From: Pararhizobium sp. IMCC21322
GTDB lineage: Bacteria > Pseudomonadota > Alphaproteobacteria > Rhizobiales > GCA-2746425
NCBI RefSeq assembly: GCF_030758295.1
Contig: NZ_CP132335.1
Span: 3,944,412-4,008,411 of the forward strand
Reading direction: 5' to 3'
Length of the DNA: 64,000 nt
The position numbers were made by a program, and so were the translations under genes. Positions 24,511 to 33,247 of this stretch are shown here, one piece after another. Position 1 is the stretch's first letter; every line of letters begins with the position of its first letter. The notes below the pieces were generated by a model. It made no database searches, was not told the DNA's origin, and saw only the letters and a list, made by a program, of their open reading frames with translations.

Positions 24511-26997
24511 TCAAAGCGTCCCTGTTGCGTGACCCTGCCCTGAAGGCAGCGCCCCATTGCTGGCAGTTCGTGCCAGACTGTAAGCAATCACATCATCCGT
24601 ACCTGGCCCAAAGCTTTGCTGCAGCTCGGTGTAATGTTGTTTCAACTCCGCCTCACGTGCCCGCCGGTCAGTTGGGGTGCCATTGCCAGCCTGAGGCACT
24701 TCAAACCGCGCCGCCACCTGGCTTGCCCAGCGCGGCGGGATCATTTCAATGGCAGGCTCCGCAATCCCAATCTCCCGTTGCGCCGCTTCATGATAGAATA
24801 AAAACGCATCCATCTCCTCTGCATCCACAGCCTCATTGGCATCAAAGGCTGCATCAAACCGTGCCTTGCGGTTGCTCAAATCAGATGACAGCAACACAGC
24901 CTCAGACGGCTTGGTGCGGCGCATGTCCAAAATGTCTCGGGCGCGCTCTGCCGCTGCTGCCAGCACCTTAGGCGTCATCAGCTCCGTAAGCTTCTCATGC
25001 GGCGCTTCAAGGGCTGTTGTGCCGTCAGCAATGCCGAACAACTCAGCATCCTGCAGCAAATGCAATCCCGCCGTTGCATTGGAAATGAGGCCCGCTTCCA
25101 GCCGGTCATCCACAAAGGTCTGATAGGCCTCCTCCCCAAGCAAATCCCGCACTGCCTTGGGGTGGCCATACCGGTCCCACACAGTCGAGACTTTCCCGAC
25201 CTTAACATCTTCCAGATCTTGCTTCTGTTTGCGCTGCACATCAAAGCGCGCCAGCCGCTCAGCTTCTGCCTTGTCCGCCTCCTTGCGTCCATTGAAGCCA
25301 ACTATCTCAGCCGTAAGGATCAACCGCCCATCATCGGGCATATCCTTCAGATACCCTTCTGTAATTGGATTCAACTTTGGCCGTGGACGCGGAGTTGGAG
25401 GCTCGATGGGCAATTGTTCATTGTTTGTTCCATTTGCGCTCTCCATCTGACTTCTACGCCTGTCAAATCCTTTCCTGACTCCATGGGGCAGCAAATCAAT
25501 ATCCTGCCCCATGGCGGCTTCAAAACCGGCGCTTTGACCCGCTGTTGTAACAAGCGCATGCGCTTTATTGACTCGATTGAATGCAGTGCCCCCTTGCAAT
25601 TCAGCCATAGTCTGGCCCGGCACCGCTTCAGCAGCGCTTTGGCGCGCGTCTACGGCCTGCCCGTAAATAGGGCCCATATTGAAAGGCTGTAATTCGCCAT
25701 TCTCATCAACAAGTTCCCACGGCCCTGTCTGTGAATTAAGCCCACTTAAATCAAGCTCACTTTTAGGAATTTCAAGTCCTTCAACATCCAGATCATTCGC
25801 GTCAGAATAATCTTCAAACAGCTCAATAATGTCATCAACAACAATCGCTTTGCCATTGGCCTGTCGGGTTTGGATTTCCCGAACCATGTAAGACGTGAAC
25901 TCCCGACCCGCAGCATCTCCCAGATACCCGCCAACCAAAACACTGACGATTGCCAGTGGCACACCAACCAATGCGCCAACACCTGTTGCCGAAATTGCAG
26001 CCCCAGCCGCCATACCAGCAGCCGCACCACCCGCAGCAGAACCGCCAATGCCACCAACATAGGCAAACAGCAATTGTTCCGCTTCTGGTGTTCTGTCTTG
26101 CTCAATCAGTTTTGAAGATTCTTCAACAACCTGCGTAAATTCCACAACATCGCCGATTACACCAACGGCCCGCAATACATCGCCAGGTTTGGGCGTGCCC
26201 AGCAAATTCTGGCGGCTATTGGACCCACCCTTATCATCTGCACCAATCTCGGGCTGTCCAGCTTGCGAAGCTTTCAATGCCTCTCTTTCGGCTTGAACCC
26301 GTGCACGGTTGGCATCTCTGAATGTTTTTACTTCATTGCGAGGGTCGGGGTAGTCCCCGGTTTTCCACACTTGCTTGGACTCTCTCACTTGTTGAGCAGC
26401 TTCTCCACGATCGCGGAACTCAGCAGAGATCGACTCCAGCACTCTAAAATTTTCGCGAATGCGCCCGGTGTAGGCATTATAGACTTCATTGGTCATACGA
26501 CCCTCAAGCAGTTCCGTACGCAAAAAACCGAACACGCCCCGATGTGGGGCCAACATTCTCGTGCCGACACGTTTTCTCTCGGTTATGAAAAAATTTACCA
26601 ATTTTTTGTCACCAGACAAAAGTTGAAACTTGCTATTCGGATGGTCCATTAGGCTGTGCTTCAAATGTAGTCTGATCGAAGCATCTCCCATCCCTTTGCC
26701 ACCCCCTACCTCTTTGTAGGGGGTTTTTCTGTCGGGATCGGCTTCATTCAGTTTCTCGACGGTAATGTCGGGTTCTGAAATGTCTTGTCCATTTTTTTTC
26801 ATCCATTTCTTGAAGTCTTTGCTCAGATGGGATTCTTCCATTTCCTCTCTAATTACAGAGGTTACAACTATCTTGTCCCCCTTACTGAAAACTCTGTTCC
26901 ATGCTTCAACCCCACCAGCAGTGTAAAGTTGTTGAAGGAAATTAACGTCGACATACAGATAAGTGCCGTTGCCGACAATTGTGTTTCGATTGGCCAT
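24511..26997 (-). CDS. Module B: PIN-domain nuclease fused to shared phage module
   Basis: 828 residues from ATG 26997. Residues 10-140 look like a PIN nuclease: D17 in LYVDVNFL, E51/E52 in IREEMEE, D105 in GMGDASI and D130 in LLSGDKKL give the expected acidic set for metal-dependent RNA cleavage. A charged helical region follows, then a long glycine/alanine-rich hydrophobic stretch (about 309-364, GGIGGSAAGGAAAGMAAG) that could enter membranes, a linker with LLPHGVRKG, and the shared module from about residue 533. The partner gene upstream is cytoplasmic, fitting an RNA-cleaving toxin. Nuclease activity is inferred from motif pattern only. Confidence 0.65.
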   Translation of the reverse strand: MANRNTIVGNGTYLYVDVNFLQQLYTAGGVEAWNRVFSKGDKIVVTSVIREEMEESHLSKDFKKWMKKNGQDISEPDITVEKLNEADPDRKTPYKEVGGGKGMGDASIRLHLKHSLMDHPNSKFQLLSGDKKLVNFFITERKRVGTRMLAPHRGVFGFLRTELLEGRMTNEVYNAYTGRIRENFRVLESISAEFRDRGEAAQQVRESKQVWKTGDYPDPRNEVKTFRDANRARVQAEREALKASQAGQPEIGADDKGGSNSRQNLLGTPKPGDVLRAVGVIGDVVEFTQVVEESSKLIEQDRTPEAEQLLFAYVGGIGGSAAGGAAAGMAAGAAISATGVGALVGVPLAIVSVLVGGYLGDAAGREFTSYMVREIQTRQANGKAIVVDDIIELFEDYSDANDLDVEGLEIPKSELDLSGLNSQTGPWELVDENGELQPFNMGPIYGQAVDARQSAAEAVPGQTMAELQGGTAFNRVNKAHALVTTAGQSAGFEAAMGQDIDLLPHGVRKGFDRRRSQMESANGTNNEQLPIEPPTPRPRPKLNPITEGYLKDMPDDGRLILTAEIVGFNGRKEADKAEAERLARFDVQRKQKQDLEDVKVGKVSTVWDRYGHPKAVRDLLGEEAYQTFVDDRLEAGLISNATAGLHLLQDAELFGIADGTTALEAPHEKLTELMTPKVLAAAAERARDILDMRRTKPSEAVLLSSDLSNRKARFDAAFDANEAVDAEEMDAFLFYHEAAQREIGIAEPAIEMIPPRWASQVAARFEVPQAGNGTPTDRRAREAELKQHYTELQQSFGPGTDDVIAYSLARTASNGALPSGQGHATGTL
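24537..25430 (-). repeat. Shared module, copy B
   Basis: Second copy of the ~895-bp repeat, closest to copy A (243 identical bases at 25102-25344). The flanking end matches copies A and D through 'gccctgaaggcagcgcccc'. Confidence 0.9.
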
Positions 26998-27008
26998 GAT
27001 GATGCGCT

Positions 27009-27024
27009 CACTTGTCGTCAAGTG
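27009..27024 (-). repeat. Hairpin element before module B
   Basis: Third copy of the cacttg-N4-caagtg hairpin, 11 bases before the module B start codon; no strong ribosome binding site is visible between the two, so the hairpin may influence initiation. Confidence 0.5.
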
Positions 27025-27063
27025 TGAAAACAAAGGGAAGTATAAAGGTGAAAGAAACCGGTC

Positions 27064-27483
27064 CTAAGTGGAGCCCGCTCCATCATCATAAATGCTGTCA
27101 TCAGCAAGCAATGTGGCCCGAAGTTTCGGATCATCCACACCGCCATACGCACCATTTGCCAAATCTCTCATGTGGTATACTGCTTCAGACAAAGCTTGTG
27201 TTTCATTGCCATACTTGTGTTTGATGTACTCACGAAACCACATCAAAAGAAACTTTTCTTCAGGTCCGATCTGCCCATCAGCAGGCGCGCTGGCATAGGC
27301 CGCAAAAACCTCTGGTCGGCTTGTCATTTCCTCCATAATTGTCAACACGAGGCTAACGGGCGCTGGTGGAATTTCAGACAATAGGCGTTCCATACTTTTG
27401 AATTTTGAATGCTTCGCCAATTCATCAATATCCCGATACCACTGATACTGGTCCAGCTCGGTAAACATGGTTTTGTCAGTCAT
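27064..27483 (-). CDS. Candidate immunity protein for module B (cytoplasmic)
   Basis: 139 residues from ATG 27483, preceded by the same AAGGAGCGCTGTT leader as its paralogue at 24426. Mostly helical and acidic, no signal peptide or membrane segment. It ends 66 bases before the PIN-domain gene and is transcribed ahead of it. Divergence from the paralogue is concentrated after residue 22, as expected when immunity proteins change specificity while keeping the expression signals. Function inferred. Confidence 0.6.
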   Translation of the reverse strand: MTDKTMFTELDQYQWYRDIDELAKHSKFKSMERLLSEIPPAPVSLVLTIMEEMTSRPEVFAAYASAPADGQIGPEEKFLLMWFREYIKHKYGNETQALSEAVYHMRDLANGAYGGVDDPKLRATLLADDSIYDDGAGST

Positions 27484-27819
27484 AACAGCGCTCCTTATGA
27501 AACACGCAAACAGCATCAGACAGTGCACAATCTATAACACGTGGCACCGTATGCTGATCTTCAAAAAAATTGTTTGTTTGTTAGAAATTGCAGGTTGAAT
27601 TCCGCCTTCTGGCAGGCCAGGAATTCTCAGAATCGGGTGATCGATTAATCAGAAAAGGTCAAAGCCTTTTCGGTCACCAATATCGCATTAAAAGCATTCT
27701 CATTTGAATTGTACTTTCAATTTTCCGCTGCATTCTTTCTATAATCTTGCAAAAATCTGGCCAAATGAGGGCCGCTAGGTGTGAATTCCAAGAAGGACAA
27801 AGCAGATACTTGGCGACAG
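27484..27819. other. Intergenic region between portal gene and B module
   Basis: No gene is supported in these 336 bases. The leader conserved with 24427-24510 occupies 27484-27565. A small inverted repeat aaaagg-tcaaag-cctttt at 27653-27670 could terminate the portal transcript on the minus strand. The rest is AT-rich without recognisable features. Confidence 0.4.
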
Positions 27820-29562
27820 CTAATCCCTGCCAACCGGCCTCACCCGCCAGCCCGCCCCTGCAGCCATCGCCGCCAGCGCGGGCGACCCTTCAACTGCCTG
27901 CGCGCCCTCACCCACAGCTTTTGCAGCAGCGCCGCCCGCCTGCGCCATCTGCATGGCCTGCATCATCTGCTCCATTTGCGCAGCCTCCTCGCGGGCAGCC
28001 GCCAATTCCTCTTCGGTTTTAAACATGCTGGCGGGCGCACCAAACACTTTGCGCGCCGTATCCAGCATGGTATCAGCGTCAAATTTTTCCAGAATTTTCG
28101 GGTTCTGCTTCAGTTGCGCAATGGTTGCGCCAAACTCCAGCGTACGTTGCATACCGGTTACTTCGCCAGAGCGGCGCATCCGGTCCAGCGGTGTGTCCAT
28201 TTGCACCGCAATATCGCCGCCCTGCATCGTGTCCGGCACCGCCAATGGCTGGTCTGGCTCAAAGGCACCCCGGTCTGCCAGATATTGCGTTTCAACATCC
28301 ACCAAACGGGCAATCCCGGTATAAAGTGATGCGGCAGCAGGCCCCAGCAACTGGCCTTTTTCCTCGGCACGGATCAATGCTTCCGTCGCTGTCATGGAAG
28401 GTGAATTGATCAGCAATTGCCACAAATTGACATAAAGGCTTTCTTTGATCTGTTCACGCTTGATGTTCAAAATACTTTCGGCAAAATCCGGACGCGGGGC
28501 TGTGACAATCGGTTGCACCAGCAGCCGCCCTTCTGGCGACATCAGACCGGGATTGTTCTTGCCGGGGTTGAGGTTCACACGCCCAAACCCGTCATCAATG
28601 CTGGCGGTTGGCGGGTTCACTGCCTGTTGCGAGGCCATCAGCGCATCTTTGGAAAGAGCATTCAGGCTTTTCACCTCGGCCAAAGCCAGCGCCATCGGCC
28701 CTTCCGAATAGGCTTCATGGCCCATCTGGTTCCAGTGATACACCACATAGGGAAATGCATTGAAGCCGCCTTCATGCAGCACATGCTTGGTGCGCCGTTC
28801 AAAATAGAACTCCGCCCAGGCCGCATTGCGTCTGGAGTTTAGGCCTGATCCGCGCTCAGCCCGCGGCAAAACTGCATGCACCAGTTCAACCATCCGGTCG
28901 CGGGTTTTGGCATCCGCCGCCTTGGCACGGATATCAGCAGAGCAGCGTTCACCCCATTTGGCCACGCATTGCGCCGCCGTTTTGGTAAAGCACCGGAAAT
29001 TAGTGTCCACGACCCCTTCATAATTGGTTGCCAGATAGCTCTCCGACAATTGCACATAACGATAGGACATGGGTGCATCTGCGCCCCGTTGCAGATTTTC
29101 GCTGACAAATTGAATGCCCGTGCCAAGCGCCCACATGGCCCGCAAGGCTGATTTGTGAGACACCCAAAAGCCGGTTTGCGGGTTGTTGCGCATCTTGTGC
29201 AGATAATTGGCAAACCGGTCGGACCATTCCTCGGTTTCCTGATCCACATCGTCGGTCATGGCGTCAACACTGGCAATGCCATGCCAGGTTTCCGATTGCG
29301 GCGTTATCAGTGACATAAAGCCCGCCACACCCCGGTCCACGGCCCAAAGGCTGGTTGTATCGTAAATGGCGCGCGCACGATCAGGCCCTTTCGGGCCACT
29401 CGCCCAGCCATCTATCTGGCCTGCACCATTGTTGAACAGCCGGTCAAAGCGATCCACATTCGGCAATGCATAATTGGCAACATCCAGCCAGTGTTGCTCC
29501 CATTGGGAACGGTCTTTGGCCAGCGCCGCCTGCCTGTCCAGCAGGTCTTCCACCACGCCCAT
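27820..29562 (-). CDS. Portal / head-tail connector protein
   Basis: 580 residues, the length and layout of T7 gp8-type connectors. Diagnostic stretches include RSQWEQHWLDVANYALPNVD at the N-terminus, YDTTSLWAVDRGVAGFMSLITP, PMALALAEVKSLNALSKDAL in the long helix near residue 295, and SPSMTATEALIRAEEKGQLLGP near 400. The C-terminus is rich in Met, Ala and Gly. Twelve copies would form the DNA-packaging vertex, working with TerL and tail tube A. It directly abuts the stop codon of the small 29563 gene. Confidence 0.9.
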   Translation of the reverse strand: MGVVEDLLDRQAALAKDRSQWEQHWLDVANYALPNVDRFDRLFNNGAGQIDGWASGPKGPDRARAIYDTTSLWAVDRGVAGFMSLITPQSETWHGIASVDAMTDDVDQETEEWSDRFANYLHKMRNNPQTGFWVSHKSALRAMWALGTGIQFVSENLQRGADAPMSYRYVQLSESYLATNYEGVVDTNFRCFTKTAAQCVAKWGERCSADIRAKAADAKTRDRMVELVHAVLPRAERGSGLNSRRNAAWAEFYFERRTKHVLHEGGFNAFPYVVYHWNQMGHEAYSEGPMALALAEVKSLNALSKDALMASQQAVNPPTASIDDGFGRVNLNPGKNNPGLMSPEGRLLVQPIVTAPRPDFAESILNIKREQIKESLYVNLWQLLINSPSMTATEALIRAEEKGQLLGPAAASLYTGIARLVDVETQYLADRGAFEPDQPLAVPDTMQGGDIAVQMDTPLDRMRRSGEVTGMQRTLEFGATIAQLKQNPKILEKFDADTMLDTARKVFGAPASMFKTEEELAAAREEAAQMEQMMQAMQMAQAGGAAAKAVGEGAQAVEGSPALAAMAAGAGWRVRPVGRD

Positions 29563-29769
29563 CTAGGCGCTCTGTCCCAGCAGTGTTGCCCGGCTTACAT
29601 TCTTGCCAAAACCTGTATCCCCCAGAGCCGATGTAAACACCGATCCGGCAGCACCCTTTGCATTGCGCGCACGGCGGCGTGCATCCTGAACCAGAGACGC
29701 CTCTTCATCGCGCTTTGGTGCCGTTGGCAGTGGTTTTGGTTTCGCAATTTTTGGTTTCGACATGCACAT
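29563..29769 (-). CDS. Small phage protein upstream of portal
   Basis: 68 residues, basic, with a KPKIAKPKPLP start and a Gly/Ala-rich end (GSVFTSALGDTGFGKN). ATG 29769 has GGAG ten bases upstream; an ATG two codons later is possible. It overlaps the end of the gp13-like gene and abuts the portal gene. Similar short basic proteins sit before portal genes in many podovirus-like prophages; function unknown. Confidence 0.6.
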   Translation of the reverse strand: MCMSKPKIAKPKPLPTAPKRDEEASLVQDARRRARNAKGAAGSVFTSALGDTGFGKNVSRATLLGQSA

Positions 29770-30304
29770 GTTTGAAAGTCTCCGTAAATCGGCTCAACAG
29801 GCGAAGCGTCTGCTTCAGCCGGTCGCGATGCCATGCAAATAAAATGAAAATTTCGCCGTCCCGGCCAAGGCCGGACAGCCGCCCTTCTTCCACCGCGCCA
29901 ATGGCTTTCAGCCAGCGATGCGCAGTGCTGTGCTCGGCAATGGAACGCGCCTCGATGCGTGTAACGCCACTACTTAGCCAGCCGGGCAACAACGTGTCGC
30001 CCACCCAGCGGGTCAGATCGCCTATAATGTAAGGACTGTCCTTTGTGCCGAACGCCCAGGCATTCAGCGCATTGCCAGCAAGGGTAATGGCATCAAAGCC
30101 AAACACCATCACCGGCATGCCCTTCCAATAGGCCACAAAACTGGTTCCGGGCCGGGTGCAGATATAACCAATTTCCCGGGCACTGATACTGGCTGGCAAC
30201 TGGCAGAAAACTTCTCGCTGATCGCCCGGTCTCAACTTGCCCGCAATATAGGAAACATCGCGCACATTGGCTGGCCCCACCTCAAATCTGTGGGGCAAGC
30301 GCAA
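29705..30304 (-). CDS. T7 gp13-like internal protein (acetyltransferase-like fold)
   Basis: 199 residues. The pattern GPANVRDVSYIAGKLRPGDQRE, then GTSFVAYWKGMPVMVFGFDA and the C-terminal AHRWLKAIGAVEEGRLSGLGRDGE resembles the GNAT-like DUF2833 / T7 gene 13 family, needed for correct assembly of internal virion proteins. The start is uncertain: TTG 30304 overlaps the upstream gene by 23 bases, and GTG at 30280 is an alternative. Lies just before the portal block. Its retention fits a particle that still loads internal proteins. Confidence 0.6.
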   Translation of the reverse strand: MRLPHRFEVGPANVRDVSYIAGKLRPGDQREVFCQLPASISAREIGYICTRPGTSFVAYWKGMPVMVFGFDAITLAGNALNAWAFGTKDSPYIIGDLTRWVGDTLLPGWLSSGVTRIEARSIAEHSTAHRWLKAIGAVEEGRLSGLGRDGEIFILFAWHRDRLKQTLRLLSRFTETFKHVHVETKNCETKTTANGTKAR

Positions 30305-30512
30305 TCACCGCAGCCAGCGGATAGGCCACAAGGGTTACGTAATACAAATGGGCCGCATTTCGTCCTGCTTCTGCTGCATAACGCAGCCAGTCAGCCCCAA
30401 GCCCAGCCAGCACCAGCACAAACGCAACTGCATGGCCCCAGGCAATCGCCGCCAGCGCAATCAGCACCGCCGCAACAACCGACAGGACAGCCGAAATCGT
30501 GTCATGAAACAT
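30282..30512 (-). CDS. Small two-helix membrane protein in phage operon
   Basis: 76 residues, with hydrophobic segments at about 8-42 and 56-74 separated by WLRYAAEAGRNAAH. ATG 30512 has AAGGA nine bases upstream. It precedes and overlaps the gp13-like gene. It could be a phage accessory or a leftover partner of module C located just upstream; no family recognised. Confidence 0.55.
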   Translation of the reverse strand: MFHDTISAVLSVVAAVLIALAAIAWGHAVAFVLVLAGLGADWLRYAAEAGRNAAHLYYVTLVAYPLAAVIALAPQI

Positions 30513-30645
30513 GAAATTATCCTTCTATCATTGTGAATTTTTAAATTTGATACGGGACAGCGCGGTCCGGCACAATCAGCAGTCAGAAAATTGATGGACT
30601 AAGGTCTGGCCAAGGTCTGGCCAAGGTCCGTGCCGACCACGCCCC

Positions 30646-32619
30646 TCATTGCGCGCGAGATCCGGCTGGCGCGCCATCATCAGGCCGAAACACCCGATTG
30701 CTGGCAGTTCGTGCCAGACTATAGGCAATCACATCATCCGTGCGTGGCCCAAAGCTTTGCTGCAGCTCGGTGTAATACTGCTTCAACACCGCCTCACGTG
30801 CCCGCCGGTCGGTTGGGGTGGCATTGCCAGCCTGAGGCGCTTCAAACCGCGCCGCCACCTGGCTTGCCCAGCGCGGCGGGATCATCTCAATGGCAGGCTC
30901 TGCAATCCCAATCTCTTTTTGCGCCGCTTCATGGTAGAATAAAAACGCATCCATCTCTTCAGCATCCACCGCCTCATTGGCATCAAAGGCTGCATCAAAC
31001 TGTGCCTTGCGGTTGCTCAAATCAGGAGACAACAACACAGCCTCAGACGGCTTGGTGCGGCGCATGTCCAAAATGTCTCTGGCACGCTCTGCCGCTGCTG
31101 CCAGCACCTTAGGCGTCATCAGTTCCGTAAGCTTCTCATGCGGCGCTTCAAGGGCTGTTGTGCCGTCAGCAATGCCGAACAACTCAGCATCCTGCAGCAA
31201 ATGCAGTCCTGCTGTTGCATTGGAAATGATGCCGGCTTCCAATCGGTCATCGACAAAATTCTGATAGGCCTCTTCCCCAAGCAAATCCCGCACAGCTTTG
31301 GGGTGTCGATACCGGTCCCACACAGTCGAGACTTTGCCGACTTTGATATCCTCCAGATCCTGCGCCATTTTTCGCTGTACATCAAACCGCGCCAGCCGCT
31401 CGGCTTCTGCCTTGTCTGTCTTCTTACGCCCATTAAAGCCAACCATCTCCGCCGCCAGGATCAACCGCCCATCCTCAGGCATATCCTTCAGGTAACCTTC
31501 TGTAATTGGGTTCAGTTTTGGCCGTGGGCGCGGAAGTGGTGACACCTCCGGCAATTGTTCATTGTTTGTTCCCTCAACCAATTGATCAGAAACCACTTTT
31601 GAACGTTGCTCCAATGCCCGTCCGACACCCGGCAAAAACTCACCAATATCAGCAGTTCCAATTCTTCTGATCATCTCGCTCTCACCGACACGATTAAGCG
31701 CTGAGTTCTGCTTCTGGTAGCTTGCAGGCTTAATCAAATCATCAATGTCGACCGGATTGCGAAAGCCCTGCCTGTCACTGGTAACAGGGGTTGAGCGTCG
31801 AATTGGCGTTTGCGGTAAAGGGATCGCTTGATTATCTTCGTCAACCATCCCTTCAACAACGGTAGCAGGAGTTGACCCGCCCCCACCATCAACTGGAAAC
31901 GTCACGTCAGATGGTATCTCATCAAACAGGCGCCGACTTGGCTCAGAAAGTTGAGCTGCTACATCATCCAGCGCTTCGTGGGTTGCCTTTATACGAGCGC
32001 TGATTTCAGGTCCATCGCGGCTGTACAAGCTGCGCTCATCAACAGAGAGGAATTCCAGCTTCGTTTTCTCCGGCTCGATTCCCTGAGATGTGTCTTCTTC
32101 AGTTCCATCAATTATCAGATCAACTCTCACGCCATCTTCAATCAGCTGAAACCGTGTCGCTTCATCCAGGCTCTTAATGTATTTCCCGACATCCCTTATG
32201 TCCTCAAATTCAAAACCCGCAATTTCACGAGAAATGATGAAGGCGACCAGTTCCCAAGGATGATCATCGCTTGGAACTATTGATCTCACATAACCCAGTT
32301 TCTCTGCTCGTAATCTGTGATATTCGTCCTGATGACTGCTCAAGTCTCTGTATGAGTAATGTTTTCCAGTCGTAGCAAGCAAAAATATTTCTGCATATCT
32401 TTCAGGAGTATCAACTATTGCACCAAGAAGCGCGCCAGCCACACCACCCTTCCCGATAGGGTTTTTCCTCATACTTTTCAGTAATGACAGACCCGATGTA
32501 ACGGTTTCCTTGGTGTCCACAATCCGCGATAAAACAGATTTCTCTCCTCGAATTACATTCTCAATCTCAAGCAGTGCCTTTGAAAAATTAACTTTAAATT
32601 CAATACCGAAGTTTTCCAT
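30646..32619 (-). CDS. Module C: candidate virion-borne toxin, unknown N-terminal domain
   Basis: 657 residues. The N-terminal 350 or so are unrelated to modules A, B and D: an amphipathic start (FGIEFKVNFSKALLEIEN), a glycine-rich hydrophobic patch (GKGGVAGALLGAIVD, about residues 57-71) and an acidic, mostly helical middle. I recognise no family; the patch may suggest membrane action. From GTNNEQLP on, the protein is the shared C-terminal module. ATG 32619 abuts the TAG of the upstream exported gene, so the pair is co-translated. A degraded relative of this pair is at 37465-38701. Toxin role inferred from architecture. Confidence 0.55.
   Translation of the reverse strand: MENFGIEFKVNFSKALLEIENVIRGEKSVLSRIVDTKETVTSGLSLLKSMRKNPIGKGGVAGALLGAIVDTPERYAEIFLLATTGKHYSYRDLSSHQDEYHRLRAEKLGYVRSIVPSDDHPWELVAFIISREIAGFEFEDIRDVGKYIKSLDEATRFQLIEDGVRVDLIIDGTEEDTSQGIEPEKTKLEFLSVDERSLYSRDGPEISARIKATHEALDDVAAQLSEPSRRLFDEIPSDVTFPVDGGGGSTPATVVEGMVDEDNQAIPLPQTPIRRSTPVTSDRQGFRNPVDIDDLIKPASYQKQNSALNRVGESEMIRRIGTADIGEFLPGVGRALEQRSKVVSDQLVEGTNNEQLPEVSPLPRPRPKLNPITEGYLKDMPEDGRLILAAEMVGFNGRKKTDKAEAERLARFDVQRKMAQDLEDIKVGKVSTVWDRYRHPKAVRDLLGEEAYQNFVDDRLEAGIISNATAGLHLLQDAELFGIADGTTALEAPHEKLTELMTPKVLAAAAERARDILDMRRTKPSEAVLLSPDLSNRKAQFDAAFDANEAVDAEEMDAFLFYHEAAQKEIGIAEPAIEMIPPRWASQVAARFEAPQAGNATPTDRRAREAVLKQYYTELQQSFGPRTDDVIAYSLARTASNRVFRPDDGAPAGSRAQ
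30698..31570 (-). repeat. Shared module, copy C
   Basis: Third copy of the repeat. It is closer to copy D than to A and B in the segment coding for RKMAQDLEDIKVGKVSTVW. Its left end has diverged (the last codons read VFRPDDGAPAG instead of GALPSG). Confidence 0.9.
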
Positions 32620-33183
32620 CTAGCGCTTCCAAACAATACTGTAGTTCGGGCCGGTGACTCCGTTTAAATTGAATATCTGTCCGAAGCCAATGCATCCACA
32701 ATTCGGAACTTCACATGTCTCAATCGTTTCATGTCCTCCACCATAGGAAAATAATATCTTTTCTATTTTATCTACGTCTCCTTCAAAACCAATTATATCT
32801 ATTTTTCGTGATGTCATCACGTAATTCAAGTAATGCTTCAAAATATGATGGCCCACATCAAATGACGCATCGTTAATCCAACTTGGTAAAATTCCATGGA
32901 CTGCAAGTTGGTTTATCTGTTCTTTTTCTGCATCAAAATCTATTATAATTGACGCGCTGGATATACGAATTATAAATCCAGATTCTGTTTTGGTTAGATA
33001 CCGTACTGGATCAAATAAAAATTGATCCCCCAAATTGTCATAATCTTGAATTGGCAAGTCGATACCAAAAAAATATGGGTCTTTGCATGCAGGCTCCTCT
33101 TCAGTACCGGTTGCTTCACCATATGCCGGCGACGCGGCAATCAGCATGAAAAGCGAAATCAATTTGCTGAATCTGCGTATCAT
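32620..33183 (-). CDS. Candidate immunity protein for module C (exported)
   Basis: 187 residues from ATG 33183 (AAGGG about nine bases upstream). A signal peptide (LISLFMLIAASPAYG) directs it to the periplasm. The mature part starts with an ACKDPYFFGIDLP block and ends with a cysteine cluster CEVPNCGC near residue 163, suggesting disulfides. AT-rich compared with the structural genes. A frameshifted relative lies at 38127-38701, next to the remains of a C-like toxin, so the two genes evolve as a pair. Family not recognised. Confidence 0.6.
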   Translation of the reverse strand: MIRRFSKLISLFMLIAASPAYGEATGTEEEPACKDPYFFGIDLPIQDYDNLGDQFLFDPVRYLTKTESGFIIRISSASIIIDFDAEKEQINQLAVHGILPSWINDASFDVGHHILKHYLNYVMTSRKIDIIGFEGDVDKIEKILFSYGGGHETIETCEVPNCGCIGFGQIFNLNGVTGPNYSIVWKR

Positions 33184-33247
33184 TTCTGCGGCCCTTTCAT
33201 TAACAAATTCAGTTCTGATGTTTCAGCCGAATACAAGATCCTACGCT

